A stretch of DNA of 7,423 nucleotides from Synergistaceae bacterium (GCA_017427625.1 JAFRSL010000256.1:1-7423), one strand, 5' to 3'; shown: positions 1 through 5,889, counted from the stretch's first letter. The notes: generated by a model from the letters alone, not told the origin. Numbers and translations: made by a program.

Positions 1-537
1 CCCTTCCTCGCCAGGCTGGAAGATTAGGCGAATTTTCCCTCTGAGATTATCACGTTCAGACATCAGGATTTCAGCGACTCCGAGTCCTATCGACATATGT
101 GCGTCATGTCCGCATGAATGGCACAATCCATTATTGACGCTTGAGAAACCTTCACGCGCCGGCCTGTGTGAGTCCGTCATATCCTCCTGAACTTCAACGC
201 AATCCATATCAAAACGCAACACGATAATCGGGCCGGGTCTTCCTGTATCAAGTTCCGCGACAATGCCGGTGTATCCGTGAAGTGCCGTTATAATTTCGGG
301 ATTTCCTCCCTGAGACAACGCCCGCTGAATGTTCGAGGCTATCGCATTTTCGGAGGGACGACCCATTACAGAGTCAGGATCTATTACTTCGAGGCCTAGT
401 TTCAGAGTGTAGCCCAGTGCTTCGAGCCTCTGTGCAATGAGCGAGCATGTGCGAAATTCTGTCCAGCCTGATTCGGGGTATTTGTGGAAATCCCTGCGCG
501 TTTTAATGAGTCTACCTTCAAGTCCGCTGTAGTCCAC
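1..537 (-). CDS. abgA: M20-family amidohydrolase, AbgA-like (aminobenzoyl-glutamate hydrolase subunit A), C-terminus beyond the left edge
   Basis: The 179 visible codons are the N-terminal part of a zinc-dependent M20D metallo-amidohydrolase; family members are about 400-440 residues, so over half is missing. Visible features are RRDFH (14-18) followed by ESGW (22-25), the RFDMD strand motif (108-112), the metal-binding CGHDAH (142-147), and FQPGEEG (173-179), which contains the catalytic Glu pair. The stretches ESGWTEFRT, ELDTGRPGP and SHRP (123-126) resemble E. coli AbgA as I remember it more than general hippurate hydrolases. AbgA with AbgB cleaves p-aminobenzoyl-glutamate in the cytoplasm. 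A relative acting on another N-acyl amino acid cannot be excluded, and no AbgB or AbgT partner is visible. GTG at 537 is chosen because the frame has a stop 51 nt upstream and no ATG or TTG between. A purine-rich AGGCAGG lies 11 nt before it, a somewhat long spacing. It follows the tRNA terminator, so it probably has its own promoter. Confidence 0.82.
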   Translation of the reverse strand, partial: MDYSGLEGRLIKTRRDFHKYPESGWTEFRTCSLIAQRLEALGYTLKLGLEVIDPDSVMGRPSENAIASNIQRALSQGGNPEIITALHGYTGIVAELDTGRPGPIIVLRFDMDCVEVQEDMTDSHRPAREGFSSVNNGLCHSCGHDAHMSIGLGVAEILMSERDNLRGKIRLIFQPGEEG

Positions 538-579
538 GTGAAAATTTACCTGCCTTTCTATTTCTATCCATGAGGAAGT

Positions 580-658
580 CCGTTACTTTCCCGGTAATAA
601 CCGTTACTAAGAATTGAATTATATATGCCTACAAAAAAGCTCCAGAGTTCGTTACTAA
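580..658 (+). repeat. Three short direct repeats, core CGTTACT, upstream of the AbgA-like gene
   Basis: CGTTACT occurs at 581-587, 602-608 and 650-656. The first two copies share CCGTTACT and are 21 bp apart, two helical turns. The last two share CGTTACTAA. Between the first two lies the small inverted repeat CGGTAATAACCG (592-603). The third copy overlaps the loop and stem edge of the tRNA terminator. This could be a binding-site array for a regulator of the gene downstream on the minus strand, but the units are short and chance is not excluded. Confidence 0.35.
618..623 (-). promoter_or_regulatory. Possible -10 element for the AbgA-like gene
   Basis: A perfect TATAAT reads on the minus strand, just after the tRNA-operon terminator and about 80 nt before the GTG start. 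The hexamer 17 bp upstream (TCTGGA, inside the terminator stem) is a poor -35 match. If real, this promoter needs an activator or depends weakly on a -35. The region is AT-rich, so a chance hexamer is possible. Confidence 0.3.
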
Positions 659-668
659 CCCTGAAGCT
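633..668 (-). terminator. Rho-independent terminator of the tRNA operon
   Basis: On the minus strand a 12-bp stem (arms 657-668 and 638-649, with two G-T pairs) closes a 7-nt loop and runs into six T residues (638-633). It begins 17 nt after the CCA end of tRNA-Gly, as expected for the end of a tRNA transcript. Confidence 0.9.
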
Positions 669-685
669 GTTATATTCATATTTTT

Positions 686-760
686 TGGAGCGGAAGACGG
701 GATTTGAACCCGCGACCCCAACCTTGGCAAGGTTGTGCTCTACCCCTGAGCTACTTCCGC
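686..760 (-). tRNA. tRNA-Gly (anticodon GCC)
   Basis: The minus strand folds as a 75-nt cloverleaf. The 7-bp acceptor stem is GCGGAAG/CTTCCGC. The D arm is GCTCAGGGGTAGAGC. The anticodon stem CAACC/GGTTG encloses GCC, and the T arm carries GGGTTCAAATCCC. The discriminator is U and CCA is encoded (688-686). It is the last gene of the four-tRNA operon, 15 nt after tRNA-Phe. Confidence 0.96.
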
Positions 761-775
761 AATCTTAGTTTGTAC

Positions 776-851
776 TGGTGGCGGGACCCAGAATCGAACC
801 GGGGACACATGGATTTTCAGTCCATTGCTCTACCATCTGAGCTATCCCGCC
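776..851 (-). tRNA. tRNA-Phe (anticodon GAA)
   Basis: A 76-nt cloverleaf on the minus strand has acceptor stem GGCGGGA/TCCCGCC, discriminator A and an encoded CCA. The anticodon stem ATGGA/TCCAT closes the loop CTGAAAA, giving GAA. The T arm is CCGGTTCGATTCTGG. It is third in the operon, between tRNA-Asp and tRNA-Gly with 15-16 nt spacers. Confidence 0.96.
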
Positions 852-867
852 CTGAGTGTGATTTTAT

Positions 868-945
868 TGGCGGGGCCGACGAGACTTGAACTCGCGACCT
901 TCGGCGTGACAGGCCGACGCTCTAAACCGACTGAGCTACGACCCC
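868..945 (-). tRNA. tRNA-Asp (anticodon GTC)
   Basis: The minus strand encodes a 78-nt cloverleaf. Acceptor GGGGTCG pairs with CGGCCCC (one T-G pair), followed by discriminator G and encoded CCA. The anticodon stem TCGGC/GCCGA encloses CTGTCAC, giving GTC. The D loop is long (AGTCGGTTTAGA), which accounts for the length. A pairing shifted by two bases (GCGGGGT with GCCCCGC) was considered. It would misplace the TA at positions 8-9 and lose the CCA, so 945 is taken as the 5' end. Confidence 0.95.
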
Positions 946-962
946 GCATTATCGTAAATCAC

Positions 963-1037
963 TGGTGGGCGAAGCAGGGTTCGAACCTACGACCCCCTGC
1001 GTGTAAAGCAGGTGTTCTACCGCTGAACTATCCGCCC
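963..1037 (-). tRNA. tRNA-Val (anticodon TAC)
   Basis: A 75-nt cloverleaf on the minus strand has acceptor GGGCGGA/TTCGCCC with one G-T pair, discriminator A and encoded CCA. The anticodon stem CCTGC/GCAGG encloses TTTACAC, giving TAC. It is the first gene of the tRNA operon. Its 5' end is about 14 nt from the start site predicted from the promoter immediately upstream. Confidence 0.96.
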
Positions 1038-1057
1038 TTGGTCGAACAACAGGGAGT

Positions 1058-1086
1058 ATTTTATCCCTCACTCACATTTCTGTCAA
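1058..1086 (-). promoter_or_regulatory. Sigma70-type promoter of the tRNA operon
   Basis: On the minus strand a perfect TTGACA (1086-1081) is separated by exactly 17 bp from TAAAAT (1063-1058). Transcription would start near 1051, leaving a leader of about 14 nt before tRNA-Val. The -35 element lies inside the last codons of the GNAT gene, and the -10 element covers that gene's TAA stop (1063-1061). Confidence 0.88.
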
Positions 1087-1531
1087 GCACAAAACGTGAT
1101 CCTTCTTCGCCGAATTTTCCGTTTGCGATGAATCCGCACTTCTCAAGCACTCTTATTGACGCTATGTTGTCAGGGTCTGTCTCTGCTTCGACGGCGTTTA
1201 GATTAGGATTCTTGAAAGCCCAGCACGAAATTGCCTTGACCGCCTCAGTCCCGTAGCCTCTATTCTGATATTCTTCCGAAATTCCGTACCCTATTTCTGC
1301 TGCACCATACGTGTTGATTCCCTTGAAGCATAATCCGCCGATGTGTGTGCCGTCATGAAGCTCAATCACCCACATTGCATACCATTCCCATTTGTCTGGG
1401 TACTTCAGGCAGTTTCCAAGCATCTCGGAGTAAGCCGCCCTGAGTTCATCGTCAGGTTCGGAGGAAATCAGAGCGTCCATTCGGCTTTTGTCTGCGGGAT
1501 ATATTCTCAGGCGTTCTGTCTCTATGATCAT
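1061..1531 (-). CDS. GNAT-family N-acetyltransferase (RimJ/RimL-like)
   Basis: This 156-residue protein has the length and layout of a single-domain GNAT that transfers acetyl from acetyl-CoA to an amine. The N-terminus TERLRIYP is the usual first strand of RimJ/RimL-type proteins. Motif A appears as EIGYGISEEYQNRGYGTEA (79-97), with the pyrophosphate-binding QNRGYG at 89-94. NIASIRVLEKCGF (122-134) is the typical motif B helix and strand. The acceptor cannot be deduced. Its ATG overlaps the waaA stop in an ATGA arrangement, with only a weak purine run before it, so translation is probably coupled to waaA. Its 3' end contains the tRNA promoter. Acetylation of a ribosomal protein, an antibiotic or a sugar amine are all possible; the link to Kdo transfer is positional only. 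Confidence 0.88.
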   Translation of the reverse strand: MIIETERLRIYPADKSRMDALISSEPDDELRAAYSEMLGNCLKYPDKWEWYAMWVIELHDGTHIGGLCFKGINTYGAAEIGYGISEEYQNRGYGTEAVKAISCWAFKNPNLNAVEAETDPDNIASIRVLEKCGFIANGKFGEEGSRFVLDRNVSEG

Positions 1532-2781
1532 CTTTCTGACATCATATAGGCTTCAATTTCCGCCCAAGTCTTTTTTGCCGCGCCTCCAAGAGTGTTGAAG
1601 TAAGCGTTGCAGTTCTTCAGCGCAAGTTTAATGTTCTCAGGCTCAAGGCAATCGCACCAAGCCTTAGCGAGTTCAGAGTCGTTATGTACGCACATCGCCG
1701 CACCCATCGAGTCCATTCGCTCAGTGTCGGGGAAATCCGTCATACATGGCCCGTGAATCGCAGGAAGTCCGAAAAGTGCAGGCTCAAATGGATTCTGTCC
1801 GCCCTTCTGAACAAGACTTCCCCCGACGAACACAGCATCACTCGCGGCGTAGAGGTCGAAGAGTACGCCGATCTTGTCGACGACGATAACGTCTGCGGAG
1901 TTGTTGCCAGGCTCGATTCGTGAGAGAAGATCAGCGTGAATGTCATCATAAGGCAACGCTGAGGCAACCGTCATCAGTGCGCGTTCTGGGTGTCGCGGGA
2001 CAATAGCGAGCCTTGCGCCCGGAAATTTCCGTCTCGTCATTCTGAATGCTGAGATTACGATTTCGTCCTCGCCAGAGTGAGTGCTTCCTGCCGTGAAGAG
2101 AGGTGATTTACCGTTCTTCAGCCAGCCCCATTTTTCGGGACTCGTTGCTTTTCGCCGGTCAAGAAGCGTGTCGACCTTGCAGTCCCCTGTAACGACAATC
2201 TTCTCCGAAGGGACTCCCAATGCCGCGAATTTGTCCCTGTCCTCGTCAAAGCGTACCATCAATTTCGAGAGGCAGCCCAATATTCCGCGCCAGAAAAATT
2301 TTGTCCTCCTCATTCGCCGGAAACTTTTGTCCGAGAGCCTGCCGTTTGCCAAAAACGCAGGGATATTCCGCGCCTTCAACTGCGTAAGAATCTCAGGCCA
2401 TAATTCGGTCTCCATCGTTATGTATATTGCTGGTTTGACGGCATCGAGTGAGCGTGTTACGAATTTCCTCGCGTCAAAAGGACTGTATATTATTCGGTCA
2501 GCAACTCCTGAAAGCAATCTTTCGGCCATGTTGCGCCCTGTAGGTGTTACGGTCGAGATTACGCAGGGATATGTGCTGCGTGATTTTATGCGTCGGATCA
2601 GAGAGCTTGCTGACTGTACTTCGCCGACTGATACAGCGTGAACCCACACGGGATTTTCCGGGAAGTCTCCAACGTTCCCTGTGCGTTCGGAGATGCTGTC
2701 TTTGTATTTCCGCTTAAGTATCTGGAGTCCTCCGAGATTGAAGAATGCTCCTGATACTAGCCTGTATATTCCAATTCCCAT
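1528..2781 (-). CDS. waaA: 3-deoxy-D-manno-octulosonic acid (Kdo) transferase
   Basis: WaaA (KdtA) transfers Kdo from CMP-Kdo to the lipid A precursor at the cytoplasmic face of the inner membrane, the first step of LPS core assembly. The 417 residues match the usual length. The family motifs are in order: a weakly hydrophobic N-terminal segment (4-20) like the membrane anchor, WVHAVSVGE (46-54) with the catalytic Glu54, STVTPTGRNMAE (76-87), METELWPE (123-130), GSTHSGE (232-238), VPRHPER (261-267), and the GGS(x5)GGQNPFEP motif (320-334). Most family members I recall have GGHN at the last motif, so Gln329 replaces a usual His. How many Kdo units it adds cannot be read. The ATG is fixed by AAGGAGG 8 nt upstream (2796-2790). 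It lies 25 nt after the Crp/Fnr-like gene and overlaps the GNAT gene by 4 nt, so the three form an operon. Confidence 0.95.
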   Translation of the reverse strand: MGIGIYRLVSGAFFNLGGLQILKRKYKDSISERTGNVGDFPENPVWVHAVSVGEVQSASSLIRRIKSRSTYPCVISTVTPTGRNMAERLLSGVADRIIYSPFDARKFVTRSLDAVKPAIYITMETELWPEILTQLKARNIPAFLANGRLSDKSFRRMRRTKFFWRGILGCLSKLMVRFDEDRDKFAALGVPSEKIVVTGDCKVDTLLDRRKATSPEKWGWLKNGKSPLFTAGSTHSGEDEIVISAFRMTRRKFPGARLAIVPRHPERALMTVASALPYDDIHADLLSRIEPGNNSADVIVVDKIGVLFDLYAASDAVFVGGSLVQKGGQNPFEPALFGLPAIHGPCMTDFPDTERMDSMGAAMCVHNDSELAKAWCDCLEPENIKLALKNCNAYFNTLGGAAKKTWAEIEAYMMSER

Positions 2782-2789
2782 AAAATATT

Positions 2790-2796
2790 CCTCCTT
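2790..2796 (-). promoter_or_regulatory. Ribosome binding site of waaA
   Basis: AAGGAGG on the minus strand lies 8 nt before the waaA ATG, within the 25-nt gap after the Crp/Fnr-like gene. It shows independent, efficient initiation of waaA on the shared transcript. Confidence 0.85.
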
Positions 2797-2806
2797 CTCC
2801 GTGAAA

Positions 2807-3445
2807 TTATACGTGAAGGGTGAAGTGATTCTTACTGAAGCTGATTATTCCTTCGTCTCTCATTAGGCACAATTCCTTTGAGAGCGCGCTTCTGTCACAG
2901 TTGAGGTAATCCGCCATCTGCTGACGGTTGAAAGGTATCGTGAAGTTCCGCGAGTTTTTGCGAAGCGAGAGGGCGTTGAGGTAGCTCATGACTTTTCGGC
3001 GTATAGATTTCCCTGAGTTGATGAACGATCGCTCCGATAAGTGAAGGTTCTTGCGCGCGAGAATTTCGAGAAGGTTCTGCGTAAGTTTCAGCGTCCATTT
3101 GCCGGAATGATTTATTCCTCTCACTCTCAGGAACAATATCCTGCTATCCTCGTTTGCGCGAACGTCAACCATCATTGGCTCGCCGAGAAGCGCATATGTC
3201 TCCGCAAAATATTCACCCTCGCCGACAAGGCTCAACAGTGTAACGTTACCCCACATGTCCGAAGTCTCAACCGTAACGCTCCCGGAGACAACAAGCCCCA
3301 TCCTTTCGGTTACATCTCCTGCCGTGAAGATGAGCTGTCCCTTTGGGTACGAGTGTTCTCCCGCGCTTATTTGGGTCATTGCCTCGTTGTATTCTGATTC
3401 ACTGAAGCCCGCAAAAAATTCACTCCTGTTTTTGATGCCATACAT
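2807..3445 (-). CDS. Crp/Fnr-family transcriptional regulator
   Basis: This 212-residue DNA-binding regulator has an N-terminal cyclic-nucleotide-binding-like beta barrel (about 25-105: YPKGQLIFTAGD, VVSGSVTVE, LLSLVGEGEYFAE). A dimerisation helix follows (about 116-135), then a C-terminal winged helix (about 145-210). Its recognition region is NRQQMADYLNCDRSALSKEL (173-192). The phosphate-binding Arg-Ser of true cAMP receptors is not evident after GEGEYFAE, and there is no N-terminal cysteine cluster as in FNR. The effector is therefore unknown; anaerobe regulators of this type often respond to redox, NO or an organic ligand. The frame opens to ATG at 3496, but ATG 3445 is preferred: GAGGGAG sits 8 nt upstream, and the 17 extra residues would be a hydrophobic stub unlike the family. 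It heads the operon with waaA and is divergent from the gntR-type gene. Confidence 0.9.
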   Translation of the reverse strand: MYGIKNRSEFFAGFSESEYNEAMTQISAGEHSYPKGQLIFTAGDVTERMGLVVSGSVTVETSDMWGNVTLLSLVGEGEYFAETYALLGEPMMVDVRANEDSRILFLRVRGINHSGKWTLKLTQNLLEILARKNLHLSERSFINSGKSIRRKVMSYLNALSLRKNSRNFTIPFNRQQMADYLNCDRSALSKELCLMRDEGIISFSKNHFTLHV

Positions 3446-3577
3446 ATCAAGAACTCCCTCGTATTTCTCCAAGAATATAATAATACAAGCAATCATCTTA
3501 ATGCTATCGAGTGATTACACAGTAGTAGTTACACTGAAATCTAACGACACACGAAACCGGAGGTACAAGCGAAAATA
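3446..3577. promoter_or_regulatory. Divergent intergenic region between the Crp/Fnr-like and GntR-type genes
   Basis: These 132 nt must hold the start signals of both regulator genes. An AT-rich block at 3474-3484 contains TATAAT on the plus strand (3476-3481) and TATTAT on the minus strand (3482-3477). Neither has a convincing -35 at 16-18 bp. GTGATTACAC (3511-3520) and GTTACAC (3528-3534) repeat the TTACAC core, and GTGATTACAC is itself a small GTG/CAC inverted repeat. These could be operator half-sites for either regulator. No promoter is called with certainty. Confidence 0.5.
3454..3460 (-). promoter_or_regulatory. Ribosome binding site that decides the Crp/Fnr-like start
   Basis: GAGGGAG on the minus strand lies 8 nt before ATG 3445. 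No comparable site precedes the upstream ATG at 3496, so the shorter protein is favoured. Confidence 0.72.
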
Positions 3578-4285
3578 ATGAAAGAAATTGAGAAAATTAA
3601 CCGGGGACTTCTTTCTCATCAAGTTGAGGAAGAATTACTGAGATATATTCAGGAATACCCCATCATGGTCGGCGATAAGATCCCTAATGAGTTTGAGCTG
3701 GCGGAAAAATTCGGGACAGGACGCAGCACAATCCGGGAAGCTGTGAAGAGCCTCTCGTCCAAAGGCGTCTTGGAGGTCCGGCAGGGTTCCGGGACTTTCG
3801 TCATCAGCCCAAGTACCGTTGAAGATGATCCCTTGCGTCTTGCACGTTACAACGACAAGTTACAGCTTGCACTCGAACTGTTCGATGTCCGCCTCATGAT
3901 TGAGCCTGAAATTGCCGCTCATGCTGCGGTCAATGTTACAGATGATGACATCAAGGAGATAATACGCCTCTGCGATGAGGTCGAAAAACTTTACCGTTCA
4001 GGAAAAAACCACGTCCGCAAAGATATTGAGTTCCACAAAAAAATCGCTCAGTGCAGCAGGAATCGTGTAGTCGAGGAGCTTGTGCCATTGATTGTTTCAG
4101 CCGTTTATACGTTCGCAAACGTAACACACAGGCTCTTGCTGGAGGAAACGATAGAGACTCACAGGGCCATTACCGAGTCAATCTCAAGGCATGACCAAGC
4201 AGGGACGCGCTGTGCAATGGTAATGCACCTCACATATAATCGTCAGATGATTATCAAGATGATCGAAAAGGAAAAACAAAATTAA
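3578..4285 (+). CDS. GntR-family regulator, FadR/FCD subfamily
   Basis: This 235-residue regulator has an N-terminal winged helix (about 10-76: IPNEFELAEKFGTGRSTIRE, then RQGSGTFV) and an all-helical FCD effector domain (about 92-230). The FCD metal and ligand residues appear intact: Asp149 and His153 in DIEFH, His195 in ETHRA, and His217 in MHL. Such domains usually bind a carboxylate or sugar acid coordinated through a metal, which releases the protein from its operator. The gene sits directly before a GntP permease and an aldonate-type dehydratase, so it is most likely their local, substrate-responsive regulator. GGAGG at 3559-3563 is 14 nt from the ATG, a long spacing, but no ATG, GTG or TTG lies nearer in frame. 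No terminator follows; the permease has its own promoter 23 nt downstream of the stop codon. Confidence 0.93.
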   Translation: MKEIEKINRGLLSHQVEEELLRYIQEYPIMVGDKIPNEFELAEKFGTGRSTIREAVKSLSSKGVLEVRQGSGTFVISPSTVEDDPLRLARYNDKLQLALELFDVRLMIEPEIAAHAAVNVTDDDIKEIIRLCDEVEKLYRSGKNHVRKDIEFHKKIAQCSRNRVVEELVPLIVSAVYTFANVTHRLLLEETIETHRAITESISRHDQAGTRCAMVMHLTYNRQMIIKMIEKEKQN

Positions 4286-4307
4286 ACCACAGCCTATTAT
4301 TCACTTC

Positions 4308-4336
4308 TTGACTCATTACCCATCCAAGTATATAAT
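4308..4336 (+). promoter_or_regulatory. Sigma70-type promoter of the permease-dehydratase genes
   Basis: TTGACT (4308-4313) is separated by exactly 17 bp from a perfect TATAAT (4331-4336), one mismatch from consensus overall. The start would be near 4343, leaving a leader of about 130 nt before the permease ATG. It lies just after the GntR-type gene, so the transport genes can be transcribed independently of their regulator. Confidence 0.85.
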
Positions 4337-4362
4337 CTCTCGCATCAATAACATACCACAAA

Positions 4363-4380
4363 ACATAAGACGTATGATGT
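4363..4380 (+). promoter_or_regulatory. 18-bp palindrome, candidate operator for the FCD regulator
   Basis: The inverted repeat has the form ACATnAnACGTnTnATGT: 14 of 18 positions are symmetric around the central ACGT. It starts about 20 nt downstream of the predicted transcription start, where a bound repressor would block elongation or open-complex escape. The size suits a GntR dimer. Assignment to the adjacent regulator rests on position only. Confidence 0.5.
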
Positions 4381-4407
4381 AAATATTTCCAGGTCATCCT
4401 ATGTCAT

Positions 4408-4426
4408 AGCTGTATTTTGAGCTGTA
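4408..4426 (+). repeat. Pair of AGCTGTA direct repeats in the permease leader
   Basis: AGCTGTA occurs at 4408-4414 and 4420-4426, 12 bp apart start to start. The leader shows no convincing long hairpin or riboswitch fold. The repeats may be a secondary protein site or chance. Confidence 0.25.
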
Positions 4427-4458
4427 ATAGTGGTTGTGTTTACCTTTTTGCCCAAATA

Positions 4459-4466
4459 AAAGGAGG
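4459..4466 (+). promoter_or_regulatory. Ribosome binding site that decides the permease start
   Basis: AAAGGAGG lies 9 nt before ATG 4476. An in-frame ATG at 4434 exists but has no such site and would add a polar, basic stub (with CPNKRRR) ahead of the first membrane helix. Confidence 0.85.
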
Positions 4467-4475
4467 CGTTTTTAC

Positions 4476-5828
4476 ATGGAAACAGTAGCGTTAGATTCGA
4501 CGCGGCTTGTGCTCGGTGCCGTAATAGGATTGATTATCCTTCTGGTCCTGATCATCAAGTTCAAGGTTCATGCGATGATTTCGATCCTTGTCGGTGCCAT
4601 CGCAATCGGTCTCATCGCCGGAATGCCATTGTCCGAAATCGTCAGATCTGTTAATGACGGAATGGGTACGACGTTGAGGGGAATTGCTCTGCTTGTCGGA
4701 CTAGGTTCGATGTTCGGCGCAATTCTCGAAGCATCTGGAGGAGCGCAAACTCTCGCGGTCTCAATGGTGAAAAAGTTCGGTGATGAAAAAGCTGCGTGGG
4801 CTTTGGGAATCACAGGACTTGTCGTCTCAATCCCAGTGTTCTTTGACGCGGGACTGATAATCCTGATCCCCCTCGCGTTCTCTCTAGCCAAACGGACGAA
4901 CAGAAGCGCGTTGTTCTACACGATCCCTCTTCTCGCCGGACTCGCTGTAGGTCATGCCTTCATACCGCCCACACCAGGCCCCGTTCTCGTCGCTAATATG
5001 ATAGGCGTTGATTTGGGCTTCGTGATTCTCATCGGCGTATTCTGCGGAACTCTCGCTATGATAGTTGCAGGCCCGATATGGGGAGCTTACTGCGGGAAGA
5101 AGTATTTCGTCCCCGTCCCGGAACACGTAATGAAGCAGGCTGACTTCGACGAATCAAAGCTGCCTCCGTTCAGCACCATCGCAGGGATAATCCTGATACC
5201 TCTCGTTCTGATAATCCTGAAGTCCGTGTTCGCTGTAATCCCTTCAATGGCTTCCGTAATGCCAGTGTTCAATTTTCTTGGTGAACCCTTCGTTGCGCTG
5301 TTAATCTCAACGATCTTCGCAATGTACATGCTGGGTGTGAAACACGGCTACTCGATGGCTGAGTTGAGCAAAATCCTGGACAAGTCGCTTGAGCCTACGG
5401 GATTGATTCTCCTTGTTACAGCGTGCGGCGGAGTCCTTCGTTTCGTTCTTCAGTATTCAGGGATTGGAGACCTCATCGGCAACGCAGTATCATCAGTCAA
5501 CATGCCGATAGTCGTCGTGGCTTTCATAGTTGCTGCTCTCGTTCGTATCTGCGTGGGGAGTGCTACGGTTGCTATGACTATGGCCGCTGGAATCGTTGCA
5601 GCTATGCCGGCAGTTCAGTCTCTTACGCCGCTGTATAAAGCGTGTGTTGTCGCTGCGGTCGCGGGAGGTTCTACTGTATGCTCGCACTTCAACGACTCAG
5701 GGTTCTGGCTCGTGAAATCGCTTGTCGGCCTTGATGAGACCACAACGCTGAAGACGTGGACGATAATGGAAACGCTCGTAGGATTGGGTGGTTTCATCGT
5801 AGCGTTAATCATTTCTCTTTGCTTCTAA
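4476..5828 (+). CDS. GntP-family sugar-acid permease (gluconate:H+ symporter family)
   Basis: This 450-residue polytopic inner-membrane protein has the length and about 12-14 hydrophobic segments of the GntP family (GntP, GntT, IdnT, YjhF, DsdX), proton symporters for gluconate and related hydroxy acids. Family signatures are visible: LEASGGAQTLA (84-94, GntP DSGGAQ-like), GHAFIPPTPGPV (159-170, close to the HGFLPPHPGP motif), GSATVAMTMAAGIVAA in the second half, and CSHFNDSGFWLVK near the C-terminus. The family includes the D-serine transporter DsdX, so the substrate is not fixed by sequence alone. The neighbouring FCD regulator and IlvD/Edd-type dehydratase favour an aldonate. It has its own promoter and strong ribosome site, and a terminator hairpin starts 8 nt after its stop. 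Confidence 0.94.
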   Translation: METVALDSTRLVLGAVIGLIILLVLIIKFKVHAMISILVGAIAIGLIAGMPLSEIVRSVNDGMGTTLRGIALLVGLGSMFGAILEASGGAQTLAVSMVKKFGDEKAAWALGITGLVVSIPVFFDAGLIILIPLAFSLAKRTNRSALFYTIPLLAGLAVGHAFIPPTPGPVLVANMIGVDLGFVILIGVFCGTLAMIVAGPIWGAYCGKKYFVPVPEHVMKQADFDESKLPPFSTIAGIILIPLVLIILKSVFAVIPSMASVMPVFNFLGEPFVALLISTIFAMYMLGVKHGYSMAELSKILDKSLEPTGLILLVTACGGVLRFVLQYSGIGDLIGNAVSSVNMPIVVVAFIVAALVRICVGSATVAMTMAAGIVAAMPAVQSLTPLYKACVVAAVAGGSTVCSHFNDSGFWLVKSLVGLDETTTLKTWTIMETLVGLGGFIVALIISLCF

Positions 5829-5836
5829 GAAATCTC

Positions 5837-5866
5837 AGCCCCTTTGCGCGAACAGAGGGGCTTTTT
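5837..5866 (+). terminator. Rho-independent terminator between permease and dehydratase
   Basis: A 10-bp stem (AGCCCCTTTG, 5837-5846, with CAGAGGGGCT, 5853-5862; one G-T pair) closes a 6-nt loop and is followed by a run of five T residues (5862-5866). It lies between two genes that look functionally linked, with only 23 nt from its end to the next start codon and no promoter in between. It is therefore likely to be partial, lowering dehydratase mRNA relative to the permease, or to stabilise the permease 3' end. Confidence 0.85.
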
Positions 5867-5874
5867 GCATAACT

Positions 5875-5881
5875 AAGGAGG
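5875..5881 (+). promoter_or_regulatory. Ribosome binding site that decides the TTG start of the dehydratase
   Basis: AAGGAGG lies 8 nt before TTG 5890. An in-frame TAA at 5884-5886 rules out any earlier start, and the next ATG (codon 8) would lie about 29 nt from the site. Confidence 0.85.
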
Positions 5882-5889
5882 GGTAAATT

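Noticed and set aside
686..1037. tRNA cluster as an integration (att) site
   Set aside because: No integrase gene, no duplicated tRNA 3' end and no atypical flanking DNA is seen. The downstream side is an ordinary terminator and amidohydrolase gene.
704..1256. Open frames on the plus strand across the tRNA cluster
   Set aside because: They translate the antisense of four well-formed tRNAs and of the GNAT gene, and have no family signature.
2081..2641. 186-codon open frame on the plus strand inside waaA
   Set aside because: It is antisense to a strongly supported waaA reading frame, with no ribosome site and no recognisable motifs.
3476..3481. TATAAT as the plus-strand promoter of the gntR-type gene
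   Set aside because: There is no -35 match at 16-18 bp, and the hexamer lies about 100 nt from the start codon in an AT-rich block. It is kept only as part of the intergenic region entry.
3041..3578. Plus-strand open frames opposite the Crp/Fnr-like gene, one ending at the gntR-type start
   Set aside because: They are antisense shadows with biased composition. The overlap with the next start codon is by chance, since GGAGG at 3559 serves the gntR-type gene.
4343..4475. Possible riboswitch in the 130-nt permease leader
   Set aside because: No long stem, pseudoknot-like core or leader terminator is visible. The palindrome and a FCD regulator gene next door explain regulation more simply.
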